Origin: Gelatoporia subvermispora B
Lineage: Eukaryota > Basidiomycota > Agaricomycetes > Polyporales > Gelatoporiaceae
Assembly (NCBI GenBank): GCA_000320605.2
Contig: KB445795.1
Location: forward strand, 1,053,867 to 1,117,866
Direction of reading: 5' to 3'
Length of the DNA stretch: 64,000 nucleotides
Each line of letters starts with the position of its first letter. The stretch's first letter is position 1. The position numbers and the translations under genes were made by a program. Shown here piece by piece: positions 1-13,049 of this stretch. The notes under the pieces are model-generated. The model saw only the letters and a program-made list of their open reading frames with translations. It was not told where the DNA came from and made no database searches.

Positions 1-3000
1 AATGTCAGCACCGAGCGCCGCATACTCGTTCAGTGGACTCTGCGCGTATCGTGCGAGACCGACGCAATACTTCGCCAGCGGTGACAGAGCACTGAATTCC
101 TCTGCCGCGCGGTGACTGTGCTGATACATGCGCGCCACCTCGTCGAAGACATAAATGACAGGGATATCGTAGGACTCGCTCGAGGAATCCTCGGTTGGTC
201 CCTTGAGAGCCTCCTTGACACGCTGAGACAGCTTGGAAGTTGCGATACTGAACCCCCCGAGTACGATAACGTCTGGTTTTCGCCTCTGGATAATGTCACG
301 GAACTCCTCACGCATCTCAGTATCGACTAAGTTGTCCAGTTTGGTGTGCTCGCGTAGCCGACCTGCCTCGTCCATGAAAACCAGAGAGATGACATCTTTA
401 TGTGGCTCTCCCTTGCCCCAGGACATCGCTAGGACCGTGGGGGTCTCTCCAGGGCGCAGTCCTCTCGGTTCGAAGGGAGCAACGTCAGTCCTCTGCATAG
501 AGGTAAGCTATGATTGAGATTAGACGGCAGCGAGCTAGAACTCACGTCACGTAAACTCTGAGCACATTGCTCAGCAAGGTAATCTTCAGCCTCTTCGCGA
601 AGCCATTCTCGAGTCCATTTGATGGCAATCGGGATGAGGTGTTGTTCAAGCGTCTCTTGTACAACGCGTGAACGTTCCTCATTCCATGCGCGTGCAGTGT
701 CGCTGAAACTATCAGAAGCGAACGCGTCGTTGAGGCGGCGTTCGAATGCGGCTTTGACTTCCGCGGGAAGGGTGATCGACACAGTCATCAGATGTTCTGA
801 CTCCGCAGCCAGGATATGCAAGAATTGAGCGCTCCGGTGCATATCTGTCACGCGCTTGTTCATCAGGTATTTGAAGTTCTAGGTAGCCAGGTATGAGCAT
901 ATTACTGAGACAGCACCATTCAACAGCTTACGAAGTAGGGATGGTGTTCGTCGATCTTCGACTTCCCTCGGTCTGTGGGCGAGGCCGAAACCAATGCGTC
1001 TGTCTTGAACACATTACGCATTTCCTGTCGGAGAAGTGGGTCCTTCCCAAGCTCTGTCGCAATGATCATACGCGCACGCGCCAGAAGTTGATCAGCGGGC
1101 AGAGCTTTGGCGGGATCGGGATCAACAAACTGCTCCGCGTATGCAAGAGGGTTCAGTTCTGGCTCCTCAATGAAGTGCGAATTGTTCGCGGATATGAAGT
1201 TGAGCACGACTTCATGAGGCTGGATGCCGAAGCCCTATGTACCCGCACGCATGTCATGGAGGTCTGCTTTACGAGTGTACACGCGAGAGCGTACCTGAGC
1301 CAATTTGGACACGACACTTTTCTTTGCGAGCTCATATGCAGAAATGCGGCTTGGGAGCTTGCGTTTCTTCGGCTCGGCCTGTTCCTCATCGTCATGAAAT
1401 TGAAAAACAATCTTGTTCTTCTGGTCTTCGCGGTACTTCATCCCAAGCCACTCGGTAGCGTCAGCAACTGTCTCTACACTCTCGACCCTCTTCCTGACTT
1501 CGTTGTCGAAGTACTCGTCTTGGACACCGAACCGAGAGTATAATGCGTCGAGTGCTTGGCGTCTCTCCATCAAGGAGCGGAACTTCTGCCCAACAGAATA
1601 GACCCGCCACAGCTCATCCAGACTGAGGAGCTCTATCCGGGTACGCATATCTTGCGGGTTGAAGTACGAGATGTAATCTCGCTTATGGTTCCAGATGTAG
1701 GGGACCTCGAACTCCAGTATGAAAAGAAAACGAAGAGCATAGGAGATAGCCTGAACGAGATCGGGGAGGTACCGGTGGTATTGACCGTCGGGGCGAAAGA
1801 AGTCTCGTTCCTTCCTGGTAGAGATGCGCGTGATAACCCATGAAGCGGCGTCGTCAAGATCGTTCTCTGTCAGGGACTTGTGTAGAGATATCGTTGCCGA
1901 TGGAGACAGAGCGGAGTTGGCGAGCTGCATTCGCTCCGGTATGTCTTGTGCACGGATCAGGTCGTCATCTTCCGTGAGCATGCGAGCACGAATCTCTGAC
2001 GGCTCGAAGACCTGACCGGAGACTTAGCGAACATAGACAAGATGTGGGGAAGTCATACTCACGTCTTGATATTTCATATCTGGCTTCGCCTGCTCCTCAT
2101 CAAACGCTGTCTCTTCATCGTCTACCAAGGCCCAATCGTATTCATGACCGTCACCGAAGACTTCGTGTATCTCATCCCATGCACTGCATTGCATGAAAAC
2201 GTCAAAGACCGCCTCGTGTGATGTGAGGTGATAGGTACTTACGTCGCGTCAATACCAGCCAACTCAGGTCGACCCATAGCCTTCCTCCGCGCTTTCTCCA
2301 GCCGCCTCCGTTCGCGTCGTCGTTCCTCTCGCGTGTCCTCGTCCATACCAGCCCCACCTTCGTCCTCGTCCTCGTACTCAATGAAGTTATCCATGTCGTC
2401 CAGGTCCGCATCGTCATCATCATCTCTCCCTCCAGCCCCCCGTTCGTCATCCCAAATATTTTGAATATCCTGAATTTGCGGTAGGTCGATGTCATCGTTA
2501 TCCAAGTCATCATCTGACGACTCGATGACCGTTCTTTGCTTCCTGGAGGGTGCGGGAGGCGACTCCGAGTCACGGGCACGACGCAAACGAGTGAGACGAT
2601 TTCGAGAAAAGGAGGCCCCGGTGTTTTCTTCCAAAAGCTCCAGGTCGTCTTCCTCTAGGACTTCCTCGTCGGACTTGTGCTCTGCGATGGCGTACTGAGT
2701 ATATGAGCAATTGTCACAGAACGATGTGCTTACCCCGGTGCCGCTTTTTACGACGCTTGCGACGCTTCTTGCGTTCAGCATCATCATCTGACTCAGATTC
2801 ATTCTCGTCCTCATCCTCGTCGACGATAAACCCCTCCCGGATACGCCTCTCTTCCTCTTCATCATCCTCAGGTTCCTCTGAGCTATCGTCTGAGGCGTTG
2901 GCGCCTACAGGCTCTCCCTCGCCTTCTTCCTCTTCTTGTACAGGTCCCTGCATGGGATCATCCTCTTCGCGGTTCGTGGCCATTGGATCATCAGGTAGAG

Positions 3001-3007
3001 TGGCCAT
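1..3007 (-). CDS. SPT6: Transcription elongation factor Spt6, N-terminal part (gene runs off the left edge)
   Basis: Histone chaperone and elongation factor that travels with RNA polymerase II. Reading from the ATG at 3005-3007, seven exons join in phase: 2734-3007, 2243-2681, 2063-2183, 1295-2011, 932-1234, 546-878 and 492 to the edge, giving 893 codons. The first ~235 residues are strongly acidic with a basic KKRRKRRKKR patch near residue 80, as in Spt6. A segment EVFGDGHEYDWAL near residue 247 resembles the Spn1/Iws1-binding region. IRAQDIPERMQ and the following helical core match the family, and DVIVLGGFS near the edge looks like the start of the YqgF-like domain. The C-terminal half (HhH, S1, tandem SH2) lies outside the window. 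Family assignment is firm; individual splice sites are inferred. Confidence 0.93.
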
Positions 3008-3275
3008 GACAGAAGTAATGGATGGGGTGGGCTGGATGAAGGAGCGACCCAGCCAGGACCACTGGAGATGGTTCTGGTTTGCGTGCTAAGAAATCGAGAT
3101 CTAACCCAAACTATTACGTACCCTACAAGATTACCCATAAAAGGATTATGAGCTGCCCATAGGGGGATAAATGTATGTTTATGTTTCGATAACCCCCGGA
3201 TTAGCTCAGATTATCTGCTGGCCCGAGTGAGCCCGAGTGGCCCTCCCGCCATTTCGCTCAGAACAAACTACAGCG

Positions 3276-3836
3276 ATGTCAACGATCCCTGGAGATGATG
3301 CGCACACATCTTTCATGCGCCTCGCCTTGGATGAAGCACGAAAATGCGAGCCTACACCAACGGCCTTCTGCGTAGGCTGCGTGCTCGTGTCGCCTTCTGA
3401 CACCAAGACTGGCGTTGTCCTAGCCCGCGGTTTCTCCAGAGAGCTGCCAGGCAACACTCATGCCGAAGCAAATGCTCTCACCAAAGCTAGGCAACTGCCC
3501 CAGTCACAGTTACACGACCTTCTCGCTTCAGCCTCTACTCAAATAGATATTGACGTAGACGATATCCTGAAGCGTGCGGATATCTACACCACCATGGAAC
3601 CATGCTCAATCCGGACATCGGGTTTATCTCCGTGCGCGGACGCCATCATAGCCGCGAAGATTCGTCGCTGTTTCATCGGTGTTGGAGAGCCAGACGATTT
3701 CGTTAATTGCGAAGGCGCTCGTAAACTTGTTGAAGCCGGTGTGGAAGTACATTGGATCAAAGGTCTCGAGGAAGAGTGCTTGGCCGAAGCTAGGAGAGGA
3801 CATCGTAATTCAGAAGTAATGCATACAACTTATTGA
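3276..3836 (+). CDS. Rib2-type DRAP deaminase (cytidine deaminase fold)
   Basis: Single-exon 186-residue zinc deaminase, probably the riboflavin-pathway deaminase acting on the ribitylamino-pyrimidine phosphate intermediate. The zinc site is visible as HAEANAL (His and catalytic Glu) and EPCSIRTSGLSPC (two Cys); the PCSxRxSGxxPC form is that of the fungal Rib2 C-terminal deaminase domain rather than of bacterial RibD or tRNA adenosine deaminases. The frame is open upstream only from a GTG at 3237, so the ATG at 3276 is taken as the start. It is divergent from SPT6 with only ~270 bp between the starts. The pseudouridine-synthase half found in yeast Rib2 is absent, so this is a stand-alone deaminase. 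A generic cytidine/deoxycytidylate deaminase role cannot be excluded. Confidence 0.85.
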   Translation: MSTIPGDDAHTSFMRLALDEARKCEPTPTAFCVGCVLVSPSDTKTGVVLARGFSRELPGNTHAEANALTKARQLPQSQLHDLLASASTQIDIDVDDILKRADIYTTMEPCSIRTSGLSPCADAIIAAKIRRCFIGVGEPDDFVNCEGARKLVEAGVEVHWIKGLEEECLAEARRGHRNSEVMHTTY

Positions 3837-3887
3837 CCGGATTGATTTGCGTCTAACCCGCGACTGAAGTGATTCTGTATCTACCGG

Positions 3888-6800
3888 CTAAGCAAGGCAC
3901 TCCTTGACTAGCTGAACCCACTGTAATATCATTGCCTCCGCTGTTTCCACGTCGAGTGTATCCTCCGAGAATTCGATAGACATCGCAACTTCGCCGCGCT
4001 CTGACACATCGACAATATCGACGATGATATCATCCTAAATAATCGATCGATCAGCTGAACTCGAAGCGGACATAAAATTAACGACGTACTTGGATGAGGC
4101 CTGTCACTTTCAACTCAGGCATTGCAGTCTTACCTCTCGAGGGCGCTTCGGGGATAAAGTAAGGCACCTATGTAGCCAGGTCAACCCATTCTGAACGCTT
4201 TCCTGCAATGGAAGAGACTCACATCGATGGGTGTAAATATTGTCTGCTGTGTGCTGTGTAATTCGGGAGCAGCTCTGACAATGTTCACGAAGACATTGCA
4301 AAGCGGTCGACCCGTTCCTCCCATTACCTCATCCACCAGGGTTAAGGGAGATTGCTCGACGAGCGGGGTTCGCTCCCGCAGATCGTCCTGGATTTGAGTA
4401 GCGATGTCCATGGTACTGGTGCTGTTGAAACCGCGTACGACGAATGGCAGTATGTTGAGACAAGGCGCTGCGAGACACTCGACTTGGTCAATGGAACCCG
4501 TGCGTCCTGAGTGCCATAAACCGAAGATAGCGGAATTGCTTGAAGTTGCTGCTGCCTGTACTTGTGCCCAGCAAGTCAAGTACACGACGTACAGGGATAC
4601 TGATAGAGCGCGAGCGCGTGCTTCGAGGTCTGCGATTGGTGTGAGGACGCTCTTCTTCATCAAGAAGTTGTGACTGCTGTTGGATCGGGCCTGATGACCT
4701 GGTATTTTCGGGAACAAAATCAACGTAGGGTCATTTGGGGTAAGCATCCTCTGCCAGTATGACCGTTGCTCTGTTCGAGTATGCTCGTCTGGTACAGCGA
4801 CACGCAGAATGGCCGAATGGTCATTCGAGCTTGTTGGCGGCTGACCTTGATAAAGCCGGACGAGGTCGTCAAGCAAGAGCTGGAGACTCCACGCATCGTA
4901 TTGAAAGTGATGTAGGTGTATAATCAACGCGTTCCGTGACGGAGAGCGTAATAGGGTGGCCCTTGTCAGCGGCTCTTGCATGCTTGAGGGCGGAGAAGAG
5001 ATCAACGCTCGCATTCTCGACGCAACCCCTTCATCGTAATCCTGGATATCATCGCATTCTTCTTCCTGCCATCGTGCGCCCATAGACTCCCGTTTGTAGA
5101 TGACCACGCGTGGTTCTCCTTGCGCTGAAGACGAAAAAGCGGCACGAAGTATGGCATGCCTCGTCAACAGCTCGTCCCAAGCTTTTTGTAACTTCAATAT
5201 GTCGACGTCCGCCGAAAGCTCAAAGCCAAAAACGTGTTGGTACCGAGAGCCTCCACTGCGCTGCCATCCTCCCATGAACCACTGCATCCCTGGTGTAGCC
5301 ACCGTAACGCTATCTACGTCCGATTCTTTGACCTTTGGTGTCAGGGCAGACCATTCTTGCCGTGGAATCTGAAAAGCGGTTTGCAAGGCTTGCCCCGCAC
5401 GGTCTTCACTTTCATCTTCTGCCCCAGCGCGCATGACCAGGTCACCGACGGTCCGAGATTGGATGATATCACGGGCGGTCAGATGGAGTCCAGTTCTACG
5501 CGCCTTAGACGCAATCTGGATGGCACTGATTGAGTCGATCCCAAGACCAAGCAAGCGCATTGACATCTGGATTTTCGATGATGGAATCCCAGTCGCTGTA
5601 GAAAGTAATTCGCGCAAAGTAGATGACTTCTCGTCCCAGCTGGAAACAATCTGATCTGTTTCGAAGTCCGACTCCGAGACCGAGTGTGGTGTCGTCGGAG
5701 CTGTGAGGTCTGGGAGTCCATTCAAGCAAGACGCGTCCAGATCATCTACCAAAACCCGTAGGAATAGCCCGAAACGCTCGAGCGCAGCGCCAAGATCTTC
5801 AGCATCCATCAAGCGGTCTGAGCAGGCTGCTTTGAGCAGAAACCCGGCAGCTGTCTCATGCAATTCCAGATTGAAGCCGTACTATACCAAGTCGATACTT
5901 GTCAGGCTTCAGACGTTTTGGGGGGATGCAACACTCACCTGTATATCAATATCCTCGTCTTCTACTTCGTCGAACTCCCAAACTGACTTATGTTCGGAAG
6001 TTTCCGTAGCCTGCGAAGGCTGGAAGACGAACAGACAGTCCCACAGCCGCTCTACTTTCAGATGAGATTGGATAGATCGAAGAGACGCATGTTGCCAAGA
6101 CAGGGCGGTTACATTAGTATCGTGAATGGCTTGCAGGAGGAGCTTATTGGAAACAGAACTCGCGAATCTGACACGGCAAGGGACAGTGTTCTGCCATCAC
6201 TCGTTAGCAAGAACAGGAGACATGTGGCAAGCTGACCACTTACTAAAACCGGCCCAATGACATCTTCCGCTCCAGATACGTTCCTCCCTGACACAACGTG
6301 CCCAAACAGGATGTCCGTCGACCTGGTCAACGACGCAAGGAGCTTGGCGAATGCGTATTGTCCGACGCATTGCGTAGTGACAGCAGTAAGACGGCACACT
6401 TTCTCCACTTCGCTCCTGCTTACGTTCAGAACTGATGAGGCGACATGAGACTTCTTTGAGTGGCTTCCGTCTGGTAGCCTAGGGACCACTAGTCCGTGAT
6501 GGAAGTTCTTCAGACGTTCAACCCAGAATGACGTTCCTAGGTGCTCCTGCCACAAGATCTCGGGAAGAAGCGAAGTAAACTGGACGATGTTCTGGGTGAC
6601 CTCCCCGTTGTAGCTTGCTCCGACGATGTCCAACAGTTTGGAAATAGAAACACCATCGTATAAAGCATGATGCAGGACCATTATGAGGCGACAGTCCTCC
6701 TGAGAATCCACCTCTTGCGAACGTACCAGATACAGCTGGTAAGGCGGTGAGTTGCATCCCGCGTCAGTGATTGTGACCGCGTCCAGTAGAGGCAGTAGGC

Positions 6801-9800
6801 TGGCGTCTTCGAGTAGATAAATTTCTGACCACTTCAATGGGCTCTTCGAGTGCACTGCCGAGGTCCATATCCCAAGATCAGGTACGAAGTGGAACGTAGT
6901 GCGCAATATGCCAAGCGCATCGACAGTCTTCGCCCACGCATCTCGGAGTTTGGCGACATCCACACCGTTTGTAAGGCGGAGCGGGAACAGGTGCACGTAA
7001 CGCCTCCCGGCAGAGCTGACTGTCTAGTCGCAAAGTCAGTACTAAAACACGATGCCCGCATGTAGATGGCTTACTTGGGAAAGCATGCCCGCTTGCAGTG
7101 TGGTTACTGGAAAGACGTCTACTTCATCGTCGGGAGACAGGGAGACTGACGCAGCATCCAAGGCTGCTCGTATCCTGTCACGTTCTCTCGCAAATGACGA
7201 GGCATACGCGTCAATCTTGTGTTTAGTGGTCGACGGTATTGAGATCTTCTTGCCGGCCGATGCAGCCATTCGACGAGGAGTTGCGAGCTTCATAATCTCC
7301 GCCGACGCGAGTTCAATGCCCTCCTTTCGAAGTACGCGGCTCAAGCCGACTGATCGGATGGAATCCAGTCCCAGAGCGACGAGCGACACCCCTTCCGTGA
7401 CCAGGTCGACACTGATCTGGAGGAAATTTGCCACAATCTTACGAAGGCGTAGGAGTAGATCTTCGTCAACAGCGTCGATTTCTCCGGCGTCAATATCGGT
7501 AACCTGAGTCGTCTGCTCGCTTGACGTCAAAGCGGTACCGGATTCTGCGGCTGAGTCTGTCTCCACGTTTAACGCGCTACCCTGCGCGAGATCCAGTGCT
7601 AAGCCTTCGAAATTGTCAAGAAGGTGGTCAACGATGTCGGAGGACAGGTCCTGCGAGGTGTATGCGACTTGTACCGTCAGGCGGTCCTCTGTGGTGTCTA
7701 AGACAACCTCGACTGCAAGAATGTACTGTTTCGGTCGTCAGGAACCACCATATGCGTGGAGCCAACAAAGTGAGTACGTACATCAGGCTCAGGATTATGG
7801 CTCTCTAGTAAGCGCCACACAGAGCTCCGACCATCATCTTTATAGGATAACGAGAACAGAGTTTCGAATAGATTGGCACCAGGTCTAACCCATTGCTGAA
7901 TCTTGCCCAGGGGGATGTGCTCGTATGCAGTCACCTCTGCGTTGAAAGTTTGAACGTTGCGCAACACGTCCGAGGCAGACAAAACAACGCGCGCCGGAAG
8001 GACCGAGAGTAGCGGGAGCACTGTTGTCTCGATATCCGCGATAGGAAGCGACCTTCCGGAGCGAATGATCTGAAAATGAAGTATTAGTTAGTCTCACGTC
8101 TGGTTCAGCATCATTGTACATACTCCGAAAGCGACATCGTTATGTCCGTACATATATTTCGCCAGAAAGTGGGCAAAAGCTGTCATAAGCAAACTCTGCA
8201 GCGTGATTCGACGTTCCGATGCTTTTCTCTGTAACTCGGACAGCCCTATTTGGAACGTCAGAGACTTCTCGTCTGCGCGCTTCGCAGAAGCGGTACGAGA
8301 GGGCATGCGATTCCAGTCGAAACCCGCGAAGTGTTGCACCCAAAAGTCCTGCGCAGTTTGAACGTTAACAGATGCAATAGTATCAAGCACAGCTTCAGGA
8401 GCTGCCGACGGGTATCCAGGTTCATCAAGATAGACCTTTTCCAGATTGCGTAGGATGTGGGAGAGAGAAATGCCGTCGAATAGCGCATGGTGTATAGATA
8501 AGCCCACGAAAACAAGCCCGTTGTCCTTAGATCGATATATCGTGAACCGGTGCGGAGAGGTATCGGCGACATTTTGGTTGATTTTCGAAGCTACTGATGA
8601 CTGCCTTTCTGCGAAGAGTGCCTTAAATGCCTCGGCATCGTCGCAGTGCACGACGTCTTCGCCGATATCACGTGACACGTCATCCGAGTGCAGCACCACC
8701 TGGACCAAGTCCCGACCGAAATGGAACACAGTACTGAACGGAGACATTTGATCAGTCTTCATACGCGTGAAAGATGTATAAGAGTACCAACCGAAGAATG
8801 GGAGAAGATATCACTACGTCTATCCATGCTTGGCGTAGTTTGTCAACAGAGACGCCCGGAGCCAGCTCTAAGAGAACGTGCTGAACATAGAGTGTGTCTG
8901 CATTCACGGAGCGATATAGGATTCCCTCTTGCAGCGGAAATGGAGGGTAGATAGCTGAGATGACATGCGAGTCATATGCCTCGGTGACATCCTGCATTCG
9001 CTCAGCAGAGAAGCGTTGAACGAAAGATTCTACCGGTGATTGCTCTTGATCGGAGGAAGATGACGCATCTAAGGCCTTCGCAATCTGCTCAAGGGATGGG
9101 GATTTCAAAATATCGGAAGCAGTGATGACTTTGCTGAAAGTGCGCCTCAGCTCCGCAGCAAGCCGTACTGCAGACATCGAGTCGAGACCATAACGGAATA
9201 GATTGGTATTCGGATTTGCTGCTCCAGAGGGGACATGAACATGCTTCTTGGCGATCTCGAGGAGCTGTCCCTCGGCCTTTGTCAGTTGTGTCCTTCCGGA
9301 GTTGGGAGAACCGACGCTGGTCGAGCTACCTCGAGACATCAACGATCCGAGCACGTCCATGTCGAGTTCCTGGAAGACGCGCGTAAGGAGTTTGGCATCA
9401 TTCTTGCCGTTCGAGCTCAAGGGCATGAAGTTCAGCGGGATGAAGTGGCTTGGGCGCATGTAGCTCGCCAGCTCACGTTCGCAAGCCGCACTGAGCTTTG
9501 TCAGCAAGTTCCCCGACGGCGCGATCACTGTAGGCTTCGTCGACTTCCGCACGGCTACGCTTGTCGACTGGTCCCATACAATGAATGAAACCAGCTGCTC
9601 GACTCCGATGGCAGGGTGCTTTCCGAGGATGGTGACCACGTCCAGGGTGTGCTCCGGAAGTCCTGCACTGCGGACGATGGACGAAATGCCCTCGGACTCG
9701 ATGCGCACCCCGCGGAGCTTGATCTGCGTATCGATACGGCCAATCACTTCTAGCGTACCATCGGGCATCATGCGAACGAGATCGCCAGTTCGGTATGCCC

Positions 9801-12069
9801 AACGGCCGGCGCCGCGCTCTGGGAACTCCAGGAACACCTTCTCCGTGAGATCGGGACGACCATGGTATCCCACTCCAACCAGTGGACCTTCTACGACGAG
9901 TTCTCCAGGAGCACCGCGAAGGAGGATGTTCATATTCTCGTCGACGACGAAGGCAGAGACGCTAGCGAACGGATGACCGATGTTGGCACGGGGAGTTGTC
10001 TTGTCCATGAAGCGAGCGGCACAACCTATAGTGACTTCGCTCGGACTAGAAGAATGCGCATCAATTGAGATCAAAGACACGTATAGGACAACATACCCAT
10101 AGAAGTTGGCTAGCCTGACCGTCGGATGATTGGCCCATTTATCCAAGATCTGACCAAAGTTCAGCGAGCTTGTTCACGTGTAATTCCGAAAGAACACTGA
10201 CTGCATCGCTCATTTTCTCGCCACCACTAGCGATGTAGCGCAATGTGGTACTGCCACCACTCTCTACGTCCTCTTGTATCGAACCCATAGTCGCCTCGAT
10301 CAGCGAAGGGACGATTCCGAGATGTGAGATCTTGAGTTCCTTTATGAAATATGGTAGGTCTTCCAACAGCGTCGACCGGGGTGCAGACACGATCGACATC
10401 CCACGCGCAAGGGGGATGAAGATCTCCGCCAAGTGTACATCGAAGGCGACCGCTGAAGATATATATTGAGTACATATCGATACATGAATGAAGATACACG
10501 ATCTCACAGGCGATTGACAGATAATTGCCCATATGTCCCTCTTCCATATCTACTTCAGCGCAGACAGCGCTCAGGGCCCATACTGCTTCACTCAGGCCCC
10601 GATGGGTCAGGACGCATCCCTTCGGAGTACCGGTTGTCCCTGCGAAAGCGAAAGACATTAAGCATGGTAAGTCAGGCCGAACGTGACGATGAGGACCCAC
10701 CAGAGGTGTAGAGCAGGTAGGAGACATCATCAGGAGTTGCGAGATCGAGCTCTTCGTCGCTCTCTGCCTCGATACCACGCCGCGCTTCATTACTCGAAAT
10801 TTCGAGAGCAATGTCGCCAAAGATTGAGGTAGAGGCCGTCTCAGAGGAGACTAGCACGAAGCGAGCACCAGAGTCGCAGGCAATGTAACTCTGCCTCTCG
10901 GATGGGAGCTCAGGATCGATCTAGATAGTCGTCAGCAACGTGGAAAATCAAATTCGATTGCCGAAGGAATGTCGAGAAGCGCCGCCGATAACGCAGCTGA
11001 TTGACAAAAGTGAAAGATAACCACGCGAAAGACTCACCGGCACATAACATGCTCCAGCCTTGAGGACAGCGATGAGCGAAACATGGTAACTTGTGTCGCG
11101 CTTCATGCACACTGCCACCTTATCACCTTTTTCGAGGCCACGTGCGACAAGCCAGCGGGCCATTTGATTCGCCCTCCGATGCCACTCGCCAAAGGTCATC
11201 GTTTCCGGTTGTGACGTCCCGGGGTGATGATCATCTGCGAGAGCGCCATACCATTCCACGGCAACGTCGTTTGCCTGGCTTGCGAGTCTGAGAGTGAGGT
11301 GGTCTGTTGCGAGGCGCACAGGCGGCACACGAGAGTACGCCTGACAGCGATCTTCGAAGGTCAACTTCTCGTAGATTGATAGCAGATCTGCTTGCAAGTC
11401 TGGAAGGCGGAATACCTGAGTTGCTGGATTCGTAAGCGCCGGCACGAGGAGAGATGCGATCTGCGATGCCAACAGATCGGCACCAGAAGGGTGGAGATGG
11501 CGCTCGGAAGTGAATAGACGGAGTGTAAAAGTCGAAATATCCCAGTTGAATACGAGAGGGAAGTCTGTGTTGTCGTAATCTGAAGACGGTGCATCTCGGA
11601 CAAGGGCTAGGCAGGGCGCCTGCTTTTCAGTGAGTCCAAGAGCTTCGCGGATGGCGGGGACGGTAATGCGGAATGAAGTGTCGCCGCTGAGACTCTGGAG
11701 AACGGTATGGAGGAGATCTGCCCATTGTGTATTTTCGTCCCAAGTAATTCTGGCAGTGCGGAGGTCTTCACAGTCCTGATCCGTAAGTGCGAGAATAACG
11801 TCGGTACATCCGCAGTAAGCTCCCAGAACTCGTCCGATTGTTGCAACGAGCACGGCGAAGGGGGCTCGCGCGTCGAGCACATCGACCTGAGTGCTTATCA
11901 GCGATTCCTTGATACAGGCAGAGACGGAGTACGTGGTGCTGGCAGGGAAGCGATCTGAGGATAAATCTGGCAGGTCGCAGTGCCTATATCCTGAGATGAC
12001 CGTGGCGAGCTTGGGAAGCTCAGGGTGATCGCAGTCTGTCCGGGTGTGTGCGCTCATTGGAGCCGCCAT
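3888..12069 (-). CDS. Type VI siderophore peptide synthetase (A-T-C-T-C-T-C NRPS, CsNPS2/basidioferrin synthetase-like)
   Basis: Nonribosomal peptide synthetase expected to join three N5-acyl-N5-hydroxy-ornithines into a hydroxamate siderophore. Fourteen exons join in phase to 2474 residues: 11038-12069, 10701-10920, 10508-10639, 10202-10452, 10097-10149, 8788-10045, 8124-8756, 7778-8069, 7075-7712, 6244-7023, 5939-6190, 4223-5881, 4090-4167, 3888-4034. There is one adenylation domain (spliced core GGTTGTPKG ~417; NFYGPSEVTIGC; YRTGDLVR). Thiolation sites are GLDSMS (~847), GLDSIR (~1406) and GIDSIS (~1959). Condensation motifs are HHALFDG (~1069), HHALYDG (~1619) and HHFQYDAWS (~2171). This seven-domain order and size match the characterised Ceriporiopsis CsNPS2 of about 274 kDa, which makes a linear trimer. 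It is divergent from the ornithine monooxygenase. Substrate and product are inferred from the family. Confidence 0.94.
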
Positions 12070-12573
12070 AATATTGACTGTGGGGTGAGAGCTGGGAAGA
12101 GGATGGTGTCCTATCCGGGAACGACTTGTACCGAGACGTGAGATTCGGCGGGCACGGCCTCAAGAAGCGGGACTGAATTACACACCTGCCGAAGTATATC
12201 AGAGGCCGTGGGTGCGGCGTCCGCAAGGTCTGCCCTGGCCACACAAGCACGTCGAAGCGGGGTTCGAGGGGAGTTGTTTGGTGTCGCTCGTCGCTGTCGG
12301 CGGCGGTGGCAGCAGCGTTGAACTAAGACTCGGTGCCCTCGAGTAAGAAAATCTGGTTCGATCTGGGGAGGGGGGGATGGATTGCGGTGACGCAAATGCC
12401 GGAGATCCCGAGACGGGTGCCATGTCTAAAAGTGAACTCGCCCAGGCCGGCTGGCGGGCAGGCGACATGCTGGCGGAGGCCCATGATCGGCCAAACTCGC
12501 CCAAGCAGGAACAAGCGCGTTCGCTGCGCACGGCTCGGCGCTCAGCGCACACGCGTCGCTATCTAATCCCATC

Positions 12574-12582
12574 TTATCAGAT
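12574..12582 (-). promoter_or_regulatory. Iron-responsive GATA site ATCTGATAA
   Basis: The plus strand reads TTATCAGAT, so the minus strand reads ATCTGATAA, a perfect match to ATCWGATAA. It lies about 505 bp upstream of the NRPS start and 470 bp upstream of the monooxygenase start. Confidence 0.7.
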
Positions 12583-12620
12583 TCCCACTGAATGTCTCCG
12601 CTTCTTCCGGGGGAAATATC

Positions 12621-12631
12621 TTATCAGATAA
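12621..12631. promoter_or_regulatory. Overlapping pair of iron-responsive GATA sites
   Basis: The 11-mer TTATCAGATAA contains ATCAGATAA on the plus strand (12623-12631) and ATCTGATAA on the minus strand (12621-12629), so both orientations of ATCWGATAA overlap. It sits 47 bp from the first site. Clustering in a siderophore promoter makes function more likely than chance. Confidence 0.72.
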
Positions 12632-13049
12632 CGACCGGCAAGAACGCTACTGATTTGCCCCCGCGGAGAAACCACTTGTAGTCACCCAAGAACGCCCACC
12701 GCGTCTGCCAAGTTGCCCCCAACTTTTCTCCTTCATTGCGAATCGTCTCACACCGTAAGCCAAGACCGTGTCTCATCTCGCTCAACCTGGCCCCCGCCGA
12801 GTAATTGCACCGCTCGCCATCGAAATGCCGAATTTCCGATGTCTGCATCACAGAGTGGCTTCACCACTCCAGTATCCCGGTATGGACATTTGCGGACGGA
12901 CGCTGATCGCAATCGGCATGCACGCTGGTCCCTGCTTCTTCTCTTATAAGGACTTTGTCTGAGCAAACCGGCGTGATCGGCCGCTTCTGCCTCCTACATT
13001 CAACTGCCCTGTCTTCTCCGGCCCTCTGTGAGCGGCTCATAGTACTCAA

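Larger units (their letters stand above)
12070..13049. promoter_or_regulatory. Shared divergent promoter of the siderophore synthetase and ornithine monooxygenase
   Basis: About 980 bp between two divergent start codons. It holds three matches to ATCWGATAA, the site of iron-sensing fungal GATA repressors (Urbs1/SreA family), in two clusters near the middle. A TATA-like CTTATAAG lies about 100 bp upstream of the monooxygenase start. Short open frames here look like chance. Regulation by iron is inferred from the motif and the gene functions. Confidence 0.7.

Noticed and set aside
893..1543. Plus-strand open frame of 216 codons
   Set aside because: Antisense to SPT6 exons that match the family closely.
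3888..12069. Several separate synthetase genes instead of one
   Set aside because: All thirteen introns keep phase and restore domain motifs, and the total length and domain order match the single-polypeptide type VI synthetases.
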